64,000 nucleotides of DNA from CBDDFV01 sp965227335 (GTDB lineage: Bacteria > Planctomycetota > Phycisphaerae > Phycisphaerales > SM1A02). Shown piece by piece: positions 25,274 to 33,739 of the stretch. Position numbers and translations under genes: made by a program. How positions within the stretch are numbered: the first letter of the stretch is position 1; the number at the start of each line of letters is the position of its first letter. Under the pieces are notes generated by a model. It saw only the letters and a program-made list of their open reading frames with translations, did not search any database and was not told the origin of the DNA. Location: positions 1,178,001-1,242,000 of the forward strand of contig CBDDFV010000001.1 of the NCBI GenBank assembly GCA_965227335.1. Reading direction: 5' to 3'.

Positions 25274-26035
25274 ATGCCCCTCATCAAGCACAACCGCAGT
25301 TCGCCCGTCCTCAACGAAGCCGTGGTGCTTGATCTCGGCGATCTGCGCGGCCAGGCCGCCGCCATCCTCGACGAAGCCCGCCGACACGCCGACGCCATCC
25401 GCGCCGCCGCCGAACAGGAAGGAGCGGCCATCCGCGCCCGCGCCGCCGAGGAAGGACACGCCGAAGGAAGCGCGGCGGGGCGCGCCGAGGGACACGCCGC
25501 CGGCCTCGAAGCCGGTCGCGCCGAAGCCATGGCGGAACGCGCGCCGCAACTCGACGCGCTGCTCCAGGCGTGGACCGCCGCCCTCCGGGACTGGAATGAG
25601 CATCGCCGTCTCATGCTCGCCGAAGCTCGCGCCGACGCCGTCCTCTTCGCCCTCGCAGTCGCCGAGAAGATCACCCATCGCGTCATCGACTGCGACCCCG
25701 CCGTCGTGCAGGATCAGCTCGCCGAGGCGCTCCACCTCCTCACGCGCCCGTCCGCCTGCGTCGTCACGGTGCACCCCGAAGATCGCGCCCTCGTGGAGAC
25801 CGTCGCCCCCGAGCTGGCCCGTCAACTCGCGGAAGGCGCAGAGATTCGTTTCGCCGAGGACGCCGGGCAGACCCGCGGCGGGTGCCGCGTCGCCGTCGCC
25901 GGGGGTGAGATCGACGCTCGCATTGAGACGCAGATCGCCCGCATCGTGGACGCTCTGATCCCGCCCGCCCCGCCCGCGCCGTCCGCCGCGCCGATGGCCA
26001 GCGACGACCCGTCCGATCCGGAGGGGCCGGCATGA
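25274..26035 (+). CDS. fliH: Flagellar assembly protein FliH
   Basis: Regulator and stalk of the FliI export ATPase, 253 aa. The N-terminal half is a helical glycine-spaced repeat (AEEGHAEGSAAGRAEGHAAG pattern, the GxxxG-type repeats typical of FliH). The C-terminal half is the FliH/HrpE domain, with LFALAVAEKITHRVIDCDP and TRGGCRVAVAGGEIDARIETQ. It overlaps fliI by 4 nt, consistent with translational coupling and their complex. Confidence 0.9.
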   Translation: MPLIKHNRSSPVLNEAVVLDLGDLRGQAAAILDEARRHADAIRAAAEQEGAAIRARAAEEGHAEGSAAGRAEGHAAGLEAGRAEAMAERAPQLDALLQAWTAALRDWNEHRRLMLAEARADAVLFALAVAEKITHRVIDCDPAVVQDQLAEALHLLTRPSACVVTVHPEDRALVETVAPELARQLAEGAEIRFAEDAGQTRGGCRVAVAGGEIDARIETQIARIVDALIPPAPPAPSAAPMASDDPSDPEGPA

Positions 26036-27405
26036 GCTGCTTCCTCGACGCCGCCCGCGAACTCGACGCCATCCAGACGCGGCGCATCACCGGCAGCGTC
26101 GCCGCGGTGCAGGGTCTGACCCTCTTCGCGGACGATCTGCCGATGCCCGTCGGCAGCCAGGTGCGGGTGCGCCCGACCCGGCGGGGCGGACCGTCGCCGC
26201 GCGGCGAGATCGTCGGCTTCAGTCGGGGACGCGCGGTCATCATGCTCTTCGACGGCGTCGACGGGGTTGGTCCCGGGGCCATCGTCGAAGGCGGCGCGAC
26301 CCGCCAGGTCGTTCCGTGCGGCGACATGCTGCTCGGACGCGTCATCAACGCCATGGGCGAACCGATCGACGGCGGCCCGCCGCTGTACGACGTCGTCTCC
26401 CGACCGATCGGCGCCCCGCCCGCCGGCGCGCTCGACCGACGACGCATCGATCAACCGCTCCCCACCGGCGTCCGCGTGATCGACGGCATGCTCACCCTCG
26501 GGCGCGGCCAGCGGATCGGCGTCTTCGCCGGCCCCGGCGTCGGCAAGTCCACGCTGCTCGCCTCCATCGCCCGCAACACCGCGGCGGACTGCAATGTGAT
26601 CGCACTGGTCGGCGAGCGCGGCCGGGAAGTGGGAGAGTTCCTCGACGACACCCTCGGACCCGAAGGCCTCGCCCGCTCCGTCGTCGTCGTCGCCACCGGC
26701 GATGAATCGCCGCTGCTCCGCGTCCGCGCCGCCCTCGCCGCCGCGACCGTGGCCGAACACTTCCGCGACCAGGGACGCGACGTGATGCTCCTGATGGACT
26801 CCATCACCCGCTTCGCCCAGGCCCAGCGCCAGATCGGACTCGCCTCCGGCGAGCAACCCGCCACCAAGGGCTACACGCCCAGCGTCTTCGCCCGCCTGCC
26901 CGTGCTCCTTGAACGCGCCGGCGCGCTCCGTGACGGCGGATCGATCACCGGCGTCTACACCGTCCTCGTCGAAGGCGACGACCTCACCGAACCCGTCTCC
27001 GATGCGGCCCGCGGCGTCCTCGACGGACACATCGCCCTCTCCCGACGCATCGCCGGCCAGGGACGCTATCCCGCCGTCGATCTCCTCGAATCAATCTCCC
27101 GCGTCGCCGACGCCGTCTGCGATGACGCGCATTGCGCGGCCCGCCAGCGTCTCATCCGGGCGCTCGCGGCGTTTCGCGAGGCGGAAGAGCTCATCAACAT
27201 CGGCGCCTACTCCCCCGGCGCCAATCCGGACTGCGACGCCGTGCTCGCCCTTCGCGATCAGATCGACGCGTTCCTCACGCAGGGACGCGACGACAGCGCC
27301 GCGTACCCCGAGACCTGCCGCGCGTTGCTGCAGCTCGCCGCCCAGATCAACGAGACCAGTCACCAGGCCGCCCGGAGCGCGGCCGCCGCCCGCGCCGCCG
27401 GCTGA
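26032..27405 (+). CDS. fliI: Flagellum-specific ATPase FliI
   Basis: Energises the flagellar type III export apparatus; 457 aa, F1-beta-like. The Walker A is GPGVGKST (about 171-178), followed by ALVGERGREVGEFL, VMLLMDSITRFAQAQRQIGLASGEQPATKGYTPSVF (the family signature) and SRRIAGQGRYPAVDLLESISR. All catalytic elements are present. It begins inside the end of fliH and precedes fliJ by 30 nt. Confidence 0.96.
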   Translation: MSCFLDAARELDAIQTRRITGSVAAVQGLTLFADDLPMPVGSQVRVRPTRRGGPSPRGEIVGFSRGRAVIMLFDGVDGVGPGAIVEGGATRQVVPCGDMLLGRVINAMGEPIDGGPPLYDVVSRPIGAPPAGALDRRRIDQPLPTGVRVIDGMLTLGRGQRIGVFAGPGVGKSTLLASIARNTAADCNVIALVGERGREVGEFLDDTLGPEGLARSVVVVATGDESPLLRVRAALAAATVAEHFRDQGRDVMLLMDSITRFAQAQRQIGLASGEQPATKGYTPSVFARLPVLLERAGALRDGGSITGVYTVLVEGDDLTEPVSDAARGVLDGHIALSRRIAGQGRYPAVDLLESISRVADAVCDDAHCAARQRLIRALAAFREAEELINIGAYSPGANPDCDAVLALRDQIDAFLTQGRDDSAAYPETCRALLQLAAQINETSHQAARSAAAARAAG

Positions 27406-27435
27406 GCGCGCGCGGCGCTCGGAAAGTTCTGACGC

Positions 27436-27912
27436 ATGGCGAAGTTCGTCTTCAAGCTCGACCCACTGCTCCGACTCCGTCGGCGCGAGGAGGAGGAGCG
27501 TCAGCGCGACGTGGCGAAGCTGGAGATCGAGCGCCGCACGCTCGAGGATCGCATCCGCGACTGCCAGAATCAGATCACGTCGTGCAAGCACGATCTGCGA
27601 GGCAAGGCGCAGGGGCCGATCGACATGAACGCCATGCGGCTCTACGCCGCGACGGCCCGGGGGCTGGAGCGCGAAGCGAACGACGCGGTGTTGACGCTCG
27701 TGGGCGTGCACAAGCGACTCGACGCCGCGCGGGAGCGACTCCGCGACGCCGCGCGGCAACGACGCGCGATCGAGCATCTGCGTGAGCGTCGTCTCGAGGC
27801 GTTCAAGCGTCGGCTCGACAAGGCGGAGACGGCGCTGCTCGACGAACTCAACACCATCGCCGGCGCCCGCCGTCGGCGTGAAGCCTCGGCGACGGAGACG
27901 TACGGATCATGA
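27436..27912 (+). CDS. fliJ: Flagellar export protein FliJ
   Basis: General chaperone of the export gate, 158 aa, wholly coiled-coil. It starts FKLDPLLRLRRREEEERQRDVAKLE, the classic FliJ opening, followed by long heptad-rich helices with many Arg and Glu. Position between fliI and the MotE-like gene fits the Firmicute order. It overlaps the next gene by 4 nt. Confidence 0.88.
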   Translation: MAKFVFKLDPLLRLRRREEEERQRDVAKLEIERRTLEDRIRDCQNQITSCKHDLRGKAQGPIDMNAMRLYAATARGLEREANDAVLTLVGVHKRLDAARERLRDAARQRRAIEHLRERRLEAFKRRLDKAETALLDELNTIAGARRRREASATETYGS

Positions 27913-28646
27913 AATCGCTCTGGTCATCGTTCAGCTTTCTCGCGGTTGTTCACCTGCTGGCCCTGCTGATGTTCGTCGGCTGGCTGGCGCAGAGCGGGCG
28001 GCTCAGTATGGAGCGTCTGGAGGCGGTGCGCGATCTCTTCCAGTCGACCATCGCCGACGACGCGGCCGCGGCGGAAGCAGCGGCGGCGGACGCCGAGTTC
28101 GAAGCGACCGCCGCGTTCGAGGATGCGAAGCTCGACGTCCCGCCCCGGACCGCCGATCAGCAGGTCCGTCTGGCCAATCGCATTCGAGAACAGGAGCGTC
28201 GCGCGGCCGATCGACTGGCGGAGCAACGCGAACAGCTCCAGCGTCAGCTTGATCAGGATCGTCTGGCGTTCGACGCGGAGCGGGTCGCGTTCGAGGCCGA
28301 GCGCGCCGCCTGGGAGCAGATGGTCGAGGAGATCAAGGCCCGCCAGGCGGACGAGCAGTTCATCAAGGCGGTGAAACTGCTCGAGAACACGCCGGCGAAA
28401 CTCGTCAAGGCGCGGTTCCTCGAACTCGTGGACAACGGCGAGCTCGATCAGGCCGTGGCCTACTTCGACGCCATGAACGCCCGGGCCCAGGCCAAGGTGT
28501 TCAAGGAGTTCAAGACCGACGCGGAGAACGAACTGGCAACGGTATTGCTTGAGGAACTGCGGACCCTCGGCCAGACGGCCGACCTTGCGCAGGAGCCCTC
28601 GGATGCCGCTCAGCCTCCCTCCGCTGACAACCCGCCCGCCGGTTGA
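27909..28646 (+). CDS. MotE/YlxF-like membrane protein
   Basis: 245 aa with one N-terminal membrane helix (FSFLAVVHLLALLMFVGWLA), a long coiled coil (about 95-155) and a small globular C-terminal domain, AVKLLENTPAKLVKARFLELVDNGELDQAVAYFDAM, resembling the MgtE N-terminal/MotE fold. In Bacillus the gene between fliJ and fliK (ylxF) has this architecture; MotE-type proteins help stabilise flagellar or stator parts. This match is by architecture and gene position. It overlaps the start of fliK by about 45 nt. Confidence 0.8.
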   Translation: MKSLWSSFSFLAVVHLLALLMFVGWLAQSGRLSMERLEAVRDLFQSTIADDAAAAEAAAADAEFEATAAFEDAKLDVPPRTADQQVRLANRIREQERRAADRLAEQREQLQRQLDQDRLAFDAERVAFEAERAAWEQMVEEIKARQADEQFIKAVKLLENTPAKLVKARFLELVDNGELDQAVAYFDAMNARAQAKVFKEFKTDAENELATVLLEELRTLGQTADLAQEPSDAAQPPSADNPPAG

Positions 28647-30195
28647 CCTCGTTTCGACCCCTGCGCCGACGCGATCGCGGCCGACGGCTGATCGCGAACC
28701 CCGTTCCGACGATTTCCGCACCGCCCTCGACGACGCCGTCGCCGGATCGCGTCGCGATTCGCCCGATGCGCGGGAGGCGCCGCGCGATGCGCAACCTTCG
28801 CGCGACGATCCGCCGCGCGATGATCGCGCCGCCGACTCCGCGCACGCCGCCGAATCCGCAAACGCCGCCGAACCGGCCCCCGCTGACGCCGCCGACGACG
28901 CCCCGGTCGGGTCATCCGACGATCGTCCCGCGTCCGACGCCCCCGCTGAGACCGCCGAGCCCGAACGCATCGAGATCGACGGTCTCGTCGTCGCCCCCGA
29001 CGCCCTTCGGATCGCACCGCGTCCGATTCAGACGGAGACCGGCGGCGCGGACGTGACGACGCCACGGTCCGGTTTCGAAACCGGCCCGCGAACGACGAAC
29101 ACCGCCGTCGCCGCCTCCGCCGCCGCCGAGACTTCATCGACGCCGGTGACAACCATCCCGTCTGACGCCGTCAACGACGCCGCGGTCGAACGTCCCTTCC
29201 TGACAAGCCCGTCGTCATCGTCCTCCGCTGTGATCGCGCCGTCGACGCAGGCGGAGGCGCGAGGCGGCGCGACCGCGCCCGCCGCGTCCGGCGTGGCGTC
29301 GACCACGTCCGGCGCCGTGCAGGTCGCCGCGACAGTGACCCCGCCGCCCGCCGTCGCCCGACCGAATCAGAATCCGACCCAGAGGCAGTCCACCGCCCCC
29401 GCCGCCGCCGTGACGCCGGTCGTCCCGACGCCGGACGCCCCGACGATCGAGGCGGACGTCGCGCCGAAGATCGCCGTCGAGCCCGAGCCCGCGCCGCCGC
29501 CCGCCCCCGCCGTGGCTCGCGCGGCGTCGCTGAACCAGTCGCTCGGCGGCCCTGAGTCCGCCGCGCCGTCCGGCCTGTCGCCCGACGGCGGGGCCGCCCT
29601 GACGAGCGCCGACATGTCGGGTCGACCCACGTTCACGAGTCTCGGCGATGCGCAGACCGCCGCGCAGGAACTGCGGCAGTCGCTGCTCTCCGCCGAGTCC
29701 ACGCCCGACGACGCGGTGACGAAACGCGTCGTGCGCGGCATGTCGACGATGATCTCCCGCCACGGCGGATCCATGACCATGCGGCTCGATCCGCCCGAAC
29801 TCGGGCAGTTGAAAGTCCAGATGTCGATCGTGCGCGGCGTGGTGACCGCATCCTTCATCGCCTCCACCGATTCGGCGCGCCAGTTGCTCGAACGAAACCT
29901 CGGCATGCTGCGCACCTCTCTCGAAAACCAGGGCCTCACGGTGGAGCGTCTCGCGGTCCAGACCGCGGCGGCGACATCTTCCAACGGCGCGGCGACGACC
30001 GGACGCGACGATCCCGGGCAGCAACAGCAGCAGTCGGCGGACGGCCGGCGCGACGCCGCGAACGGCGAGTCCCGGGGACGACGCGACGAATCGGAGCAGC
30101 GCCGCGACCGGCCGCGCTCCTTCACCGAGCAGTTTGACGACGCCGCGTTCCGCGACGCCATGAACGACGACGAGCACGCCCCGAGTCACGGATGA
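28603..30195 (+). CDS. fliK: Flagellar hook-length control protein FliK
   Basis: 530 aa. The N-terminal about 370 residues are an Ala/Pro/Asp/Thr-rich low-complexity ruler, and the C-terminal FliK domain is conserved: GSMTMRLDPPELGQLKVQMS and a helix with RQLLERNLGMLRTSLENQGL. The tail is charged and disordered. The ATG at 28603 is chosen over a TTG at 28549 for its Shine-Dalgarno AGGAG. The gene overlaps the MotE-like gene at its 5' end. FlgD follows after 35 nt. Confidence 0.88.
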   Translation: MPLSLPPLTTRPPVDLVSTPAPTRSRPTADREPRSDDFRTALDDAVAGSRRDSPDAREAPRDAQPSRDDPPRDDRAADSAHAAESANAAEPAPADAADDAPVGSSDDRPASDAPAETAEPERIEIDGLVVAPDALRIAPRPIQTETGGADVTTPRSGFETGPRTTNTAVAASAAAETSSTPVTTIPSDAVNDAAVERPFLTSPSSSSSAVIAPSTQAEARGGATAPAASGVASTTSGAVQVAATVTPPPAVARPNQNPTQRQSTAPAAAVTPVVPTPDAPTIEADVAPKIAVEPEPAPPPAPAVARAASLNQSLGGPESAAPSGLSPDGGAALTSADMSGRPTFTSLGDAQTAAQELRQSLLSAESTPDDAVTKRVVRGMSTMISRHGGSMTMRLDPPELGQLKVQMSIVRGVVTASFIASTDSARQLLERNLGMLRTSLENQGLTVERLAVQTAAATSSNGAATTGRDDPGQQQQQSADGRRDAANGESRGRRDESEQRRDRPRSFTEQFDDAAFRDAMNDDEHAPSHG

Positions 30196-30230
30196 CGCAC
30201 CGGCGCAGGGACGCGCCACGGGAGTTCGAC

Positions 30231-30668
30231 ATGAGCCAGATCAACACGTTCAATCCGATCGACGCGACCTCGGCCCCGGCCCCGGTGAACCGGTTCAGCG
30301 AGATGTCCAGCGAGGACTTTCTCGAGATCATGTTCACGGAGCTGTCGAACCAGGATCCGTTCGAACCGAACGACTCCGCCGCGCTGCTCGATCAGCTCGA
30401 CTCCATCCGCTCGATCGAGGCGGACGTGGCGTTGCAGGAGCAGTTGGAGTCGCTGGTGTTCCAGAACCAGTTCGCGGCGGGCGCCAATCTGCTCGGCGAA
30501 GCGGTGATCGGACTGACCGCGCAGTTCGAGCCGGCGAGCGGGGTGGTGATCTCGGTGGCGCGGGAGAACAACGAAGTGCTGCTTGAACTCGACACGGGAC
30601 AGATCGTCCCGTTCGAGAACATCGAACGCACCGTGGACCTGGTGGAGGAGTTGCCGACCGCGCCGTGA
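30231..30668 (+). CDS. flgD: Flagellar hook assembly protein FlgD, short form
   Basis: Hook-cap scaffold, 145 aa. The N-terminal FlgD domain is clear: FSEMSSEDFLEIMFTELSNQDPFEP, where LxxMxTELxNQDPxxP is the family signature. Later residues form a small Tudor-like barrel (ASGVVISVARENNEVLLELDTGQIVPF). The Ig-like C-terminal domain of longer FlgD proteins is missing, so the protein is about 80 residues shorter than in E. coli. GGGAG precedes the ATG at 30231; an in-frame ATG at 30192 is not preferred. Confidence 0.9.
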   Translation: MSQINTFNPIDATSAPAPVNRFSEMSSEDFLEIMFTELSNQDPFEPNDSAALLDQLDSIRSIEADVALQEQLESLVFQNQFAAGANLLGEAVIGLTAQFEPASGVVISVARENNEVLLELDTGQIVPFENIERTVDLVEELPTAP

Positions 30669-30693
30669 GCGGCGTGCGAACGGCGGGTGACCC

Positions 30694-31194
30694 ATGCCGA
30701 TTGATCCCATCCAGTTGCTGAATCGCCTCGATCCCGCCCGGCGGACGAGTTCCGGCCGGGCGCCGGTCGGTCCGAGGCCTGTCTTCGAGGAGCGGACGTT
30801 CGACGATCTGCTGCTCCTCGCGACGTCGGGCCGGGTCACGAGCGATCGCCCGGTCGACCTCGGGTATGAACCGGACGAGGCGTTCACGGATGAGCAGCTG
30901 GCGCGACTCGCCGCCGCGGCGGACGCGGCGTCGAGCGCCGGCGCGACCACGGCGCTGCTGCTCATTGACGGTCGGGGCGTGGTGCTGGACGTCGCGGGAC
31001 GTCGTCTTGATTCCGAACTCAGCGGGCGGGCCACGGACGAGGTCGTCGCGCTGGACGCCGCCGTGTACGTCCGCGGTCCCGACGATGAGGGTCCGGAGAC
31101 CGCGCTCCCGCCGCCGGGGGGCGGCGTGACGCCGCGCGGCGTCGCCTCGCAGTTCCTGTCCGATTCGTCTTCTTCTTCATCATCCGCGGCCTGA
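30694..31194 (+). CDS. Flagellar operon protein, TIGR02530-like
   Basis: 166 aa. The core, LARLAAAADAASSAGATTALLLIDGRGVVLDVAGR plus VVALDAAVYVR, resembles the small flagellar operon protein (TIGR02530) that sits between flgD and flgE in Firmicutes. The resemblance is by pattern and position only. The start is MPIDPIQLLNRLDPARR and the C-terminus is a low-complexity run of Ser residues before Ala-Ala. Function is unknown; a role in hook assembly is possible from its position. Confidence 0.7.
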   Translation: MPIDPIQLLNRLDPARRTSSGRAPVGPRPVFEERTFDDLLLLATSGRVTSDRPVDLGYEPDEAFTDEQLARLAAAADAASSAGATTALLLIDGRGVVLDVAGRRLDSELSGRATDEVVALDAAVYVRGPDDEGPETALPPPGGGVTPRGVASQFLSDSSSSSSSAA

Positions 31195-31233
31195 GCCGCC
31201 TCGCTCGTTCATCCCTCCGTCAGGAGTTTCCAC

Positions 31234-32982
31234 ATGGCCTCCACCGTCGCACTCTTCACGGGTCTCTCCGGTCTGCTGACGCACTCGCGGAAGCTCGACG
31301 TCATCGGCAACAACATCGCCAACGTCAACACGACCGCGTACAAGTCGAACCGGATGCTCTTCGAGCCGACGTTCAGTCGGACGTTCTCGATCGGCACCTC
31401 GCCGTCCGGCCTCTCGGGCGGGACCAACCCGGGGCAGATCGGTCTGGGCGTGTCGCTGGCGGGGACGCAGCGGGACTTCTCCAACGGGGCGCTGACCGCG
31501 ACCGGCGTGTCGACGGACGTCGCCATCGAAGGCGAAGGCTTCTTCGTCGTGAACATGAACGGATCGCGGATGTTCACGCGGGCCGGCGCGTTTCAGTTCA
31601 ACGAGGCGAACGATCTCGTCACGATCGCCGGCGGACGCGTGATGGGCTACCCGATCGATGAGAATTTCAACGTCGTCGAGGGGGACCTCGTCGAGCTGAA
31701 CATTCCCGTCGGCACCCTGACCCTCGCCGAGGCGTCGCGCAATGTCACGCTGAACGGCAACCTGAACGCCTCGGGGGAGATTCCGACGAGCGGTTCGGTG
31801 CATGACTTCCGCGCGATGTTCACCGACGCGGGTCTGACCACGCCCGTCGTGCCCGGCACCGACCTGACCTCCACCGACATCTACATGGACGACGGCGGCG
31901 GGACGCCGATCCAGATCTTCGGGGCCGGCGCGAAGACGATCACGATCTCAGGCGTCGAGAAGGGCGGAAAGGACCTCGGTACGGCGTCCTTCGCGTTCTC
32001 CGCCACCGCGGTGCCCGGAACCGACGCCTTCGGCCCGACGTTCCAGGACTACATGGACTTCCTTGACGATTACCTCGGCCTGGACGGATCGACGATTGCG
32101 GGCGAGTCGCTCAGCGGCGGCGTCTCAATGAGCGGGGGCGTCATCAGCGTCACCGGCAACGAGGGGACCGTCCAGGACCTCGATCTGGAAACCCCCGACA
32201 TGATCGCCTCGGGCGCCGGGGCGCTGACCGCCCAGCCGTTCGTCGTGCAGCAGAGCGCCGCGGCGGACGGCGAGTCAGTCCGGACCTCCATGGTGGTCTA
32301 TGACTCGCTCGGCACCGCCGTCACCGTTGATCTCACCTTCGTTCTTCAAAGCACCACGCCGAGCGGCGGGACCACCTGGGAGTGGATCGCCGAGTCGAAC
32401 GACAACGCGGACCTCGACCGCATCGTGGGGCTCGGCGTCGTGGACTTCGATGAAGAGGGCCGTTTCACCACGACCACCAACCAGTCGTTCTCGGTCACCC
32501 GCGACAACGGCGCCGTCTCCCCGCTCAATGTGAACATGGAGTTCAGCAACGGCGCGGATGCAATCTCCGCCCTGACCGACAACGGATCCGCGTTCGCCGC
32601 GGTCTTCCAGGACGGCTCCGCCATCGGAACGCTCAGCGGTTTTTCGATCGGACAGGACGGCACGCTCTCGGGATCGTTCACGAACGGGCTCACCCGATCG
32701 GTCGGTCAGGTCGCGATTGCGAAGTTCTCGAATCCCGAGGGTCTCGTCGACTCGGGCAACAACTTCTTCTCGGTCGGCCCGAACTCCGGCTCCGCCCTCA
32801 TCGCCAAGCCGCTCGAGTTCGGCACCGGCCGACTCGTGGGGGGGGCGCTTGAACTCTCCAATGTCGACCTGTCGCAGGAGTTCATCGACATGATCCTCGC
32901 GTCGACCGGCTACTCCGCCGCGTCGCGGGTCATCTCCACCACCGACGAACTCATGGACCAGCTCCTGCTCCTCGGCCGGTAA
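31234..32982 (+). CDS. flgE: Flagellar hook protein FlgE
   Basis: Hook subunit, 582 aa, longer than the E. coli protein because of an expanded central domain. The N-terminal rod/hook motif (FTGLSGLLTHSRKLDVIGNNIANVNTTAYK), the FlgE/F/G signature (TDVAIEGEGFFVV and MFTRAGAFQFNEANDLV), and the C-terminal helix ELSNVDLSQEFIDMILASTGYSAASRVIST are all present. AGGAG precedes the ATG. FlbD and the operon terminator follow. Confidence 0.95.
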   Translation: MASTVALFTGLSGLLTHSRKLDVIGNNIANVNTTAYKSNRMLFEPTFSRTFSIGTSPSGLSGGTNPGQIGLGVSLAGTQRDFSNGALTATGVSTDVAIEGEGFFVVNMNGSRMFTRAGAFQFNEANDLVTIAGGRVMGYPIDENFNVVEGDLVELNIPVGTLTLAEASRNVTLNGNLNASGEIPTSGSVHDFRAMFTDAGLTTPVVPGTDLTSTDIYMDDGGGTPIQIFGAGAKTITISGVEKGGKDLGTASFAFSATAVPGTDAFGPTFQDYMDFLDDYLGLDGSTIAGESLSGGVSMSGGVISVTGNEGTVQDLDLETPDMIASGAGALTAQPFVVQQSAAADGESVRTSMVVYDSLGTAVTVDLTFVLQSTTPSGGTTWEWIAESNDNADLDRIVGLGVVDFDEEGRFTTTTNQSFSVTRDNGAVSPLNVNMEFSNGADAISALTDNGSAFAAVFQDGSAIGTLSGFSIGQDGTLSGSFTNGLTRSVGQVAIAKFSNPEGLVDSGNNFFSVGPNSGSALIAKPLEFGTGRLVGGALELSNVDLSQEFIDMILASTGYSAASRVISTTDELMDQLLLLGR

Positions 32983-33021
32983 GCAACGACTGACCTGACG
33001 TCCACGGAGGTCCGCGTCCCG

Positions 33022-33219
33022 ATGATCACCGTCACCCGACTCAACGCGAAACCGATCGTCGTCAACGCCGAAATGATCCGCTCGATCGAGGCGAACCCCG
33101 ATACGACGATCACGCTCATCAACGGTGATCACATCATCGTGCGCGAGACGATGCCGGAAGTCGTCTCGAAGGTGATCGACTACGGCCGACACCTCCGGCG
33201 GTTCCTGCCGCCGAACTGA
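33022..33219 (+). CDS. flbD: FlbD/SwrD-family flagellar protein
   Basis: 65 aa. It has the family's ITVTRLNAKPIVVNAEMIRSIEANPDTTITLINGD layout and a C-terminal helix. Genes of this family follow flgE in many flagellar operons and affect motor torque in Bacillus (SwrD); the exact role here is inferred. GGAGG precedes the ATG. It ends the operon, and a strong terminator lies 38 nt downstream. Confidence 0.88.
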   Translation: MITVTRLNAKPIVVNAEMIRSIEANPDTTITLINGDHIIVRETMPEVVSKVIDYGRHLRRFLPPN

Positions 33220-33256
33220 CGCGCGGCGCCCGCCCGGACGCCCGACCCGCCAACAA

Positions 33257-33294
33257 ACAACGCGGCCCGCACCAGCGGACCGCGTTGTGTTTTT
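33257..33294 (+). terminator. Intrinsic terminator after the flagellar operon
   Basis: A 14-bp stem with one mismatch (57-70 pairing with 75-88 of the 33200s, loop ACCA) is followed by G and a run of five T. It ends the flgB-flbD operon. It also sits just beyond the rpmA end on the opposite strand, where only a weaker T tract would result. Confidence 0.9.
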
Positions 33295-33312
33295 CCTACG
33301 GGGCGACTGACG

Positions 33313-33597
33313 TCAGCCGGTCTTGCGTTCGACGGCGACGTACTGCGGCACGTCGGGATCGCTCGGCACGACGTCGACCTTCCGTCCGCGGAAGCGAACG
33401 TGGCCGTGGGCGACCGAGTAGAGGGTGTCGTCCTTGCCGCGCTTCACGAGGTAGCCGGGCTTGAAGTGCGTGCCGCACTGCCGGACGATGATCGCGCCGG
33501 GCTGGGCGACTTCGCCGCCGTACAGCTTCACGCCGCGAAACTGCGGGTTGGAGTCGCGGCCGTTCCGCGAAGAACCCTGTCCCTTCTTATGAGCCAT
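33313..33597 (-). CDS. rpmA: 50S ribosomal protein L27
   Basis: 94 aa. The N-terminus AHKKGQGSSRNGRDSNPQFRGVK and GDIIVRQCGTHF-type core (here GAIIVRQCGTHFKPG) are diagnostic for L27. The ATG at 33597 is chosen because L27 starts MAHKKG; the frame upstream is non-coding. rplU (L21), usually directly upstream, is not present, and obg lies 7 kb away on the other strand. The gene has its own promoter about 75 nt upstream. Confidence 0.96.
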   Translation of the reverse strand: MAHKKGQGSSRNGRDSNPQFRGVKLYGGEVAQPGAIIVRQCGTHFKPGYLVKRGKDDTLYSVAHGHVRFRGRKVDVVPSDPDVPQYVAVERKTG

Positions 33598-33673
33598 TGC
33601 GTCGCTCCAGTCGATCCGTGAGTCACTTCGAAGTCGTCGCCCGCGGCGGACGGCCGGGTCAGGCGAGTCGGGC

Positions 33674-33702
33674 AGTATAGCACCCCGCCGGGCCGCGTCC
33701 AA
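33674..33702 (-). promoter_or_regulatory. Sigma-70-type promoter for rpmA
   Basis: On the minus strand TTGGAC (33702-33697) precedes TATACT (33679-33674) by exactly 17 nt, leaving a leader of about 70 nt before the rpmA ATG. Confidence 0.65.
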
Positions 33703-33739
33703 CCCCTCGGGCGAGCCGCCCGCCGGGTCCGCGGACGCC

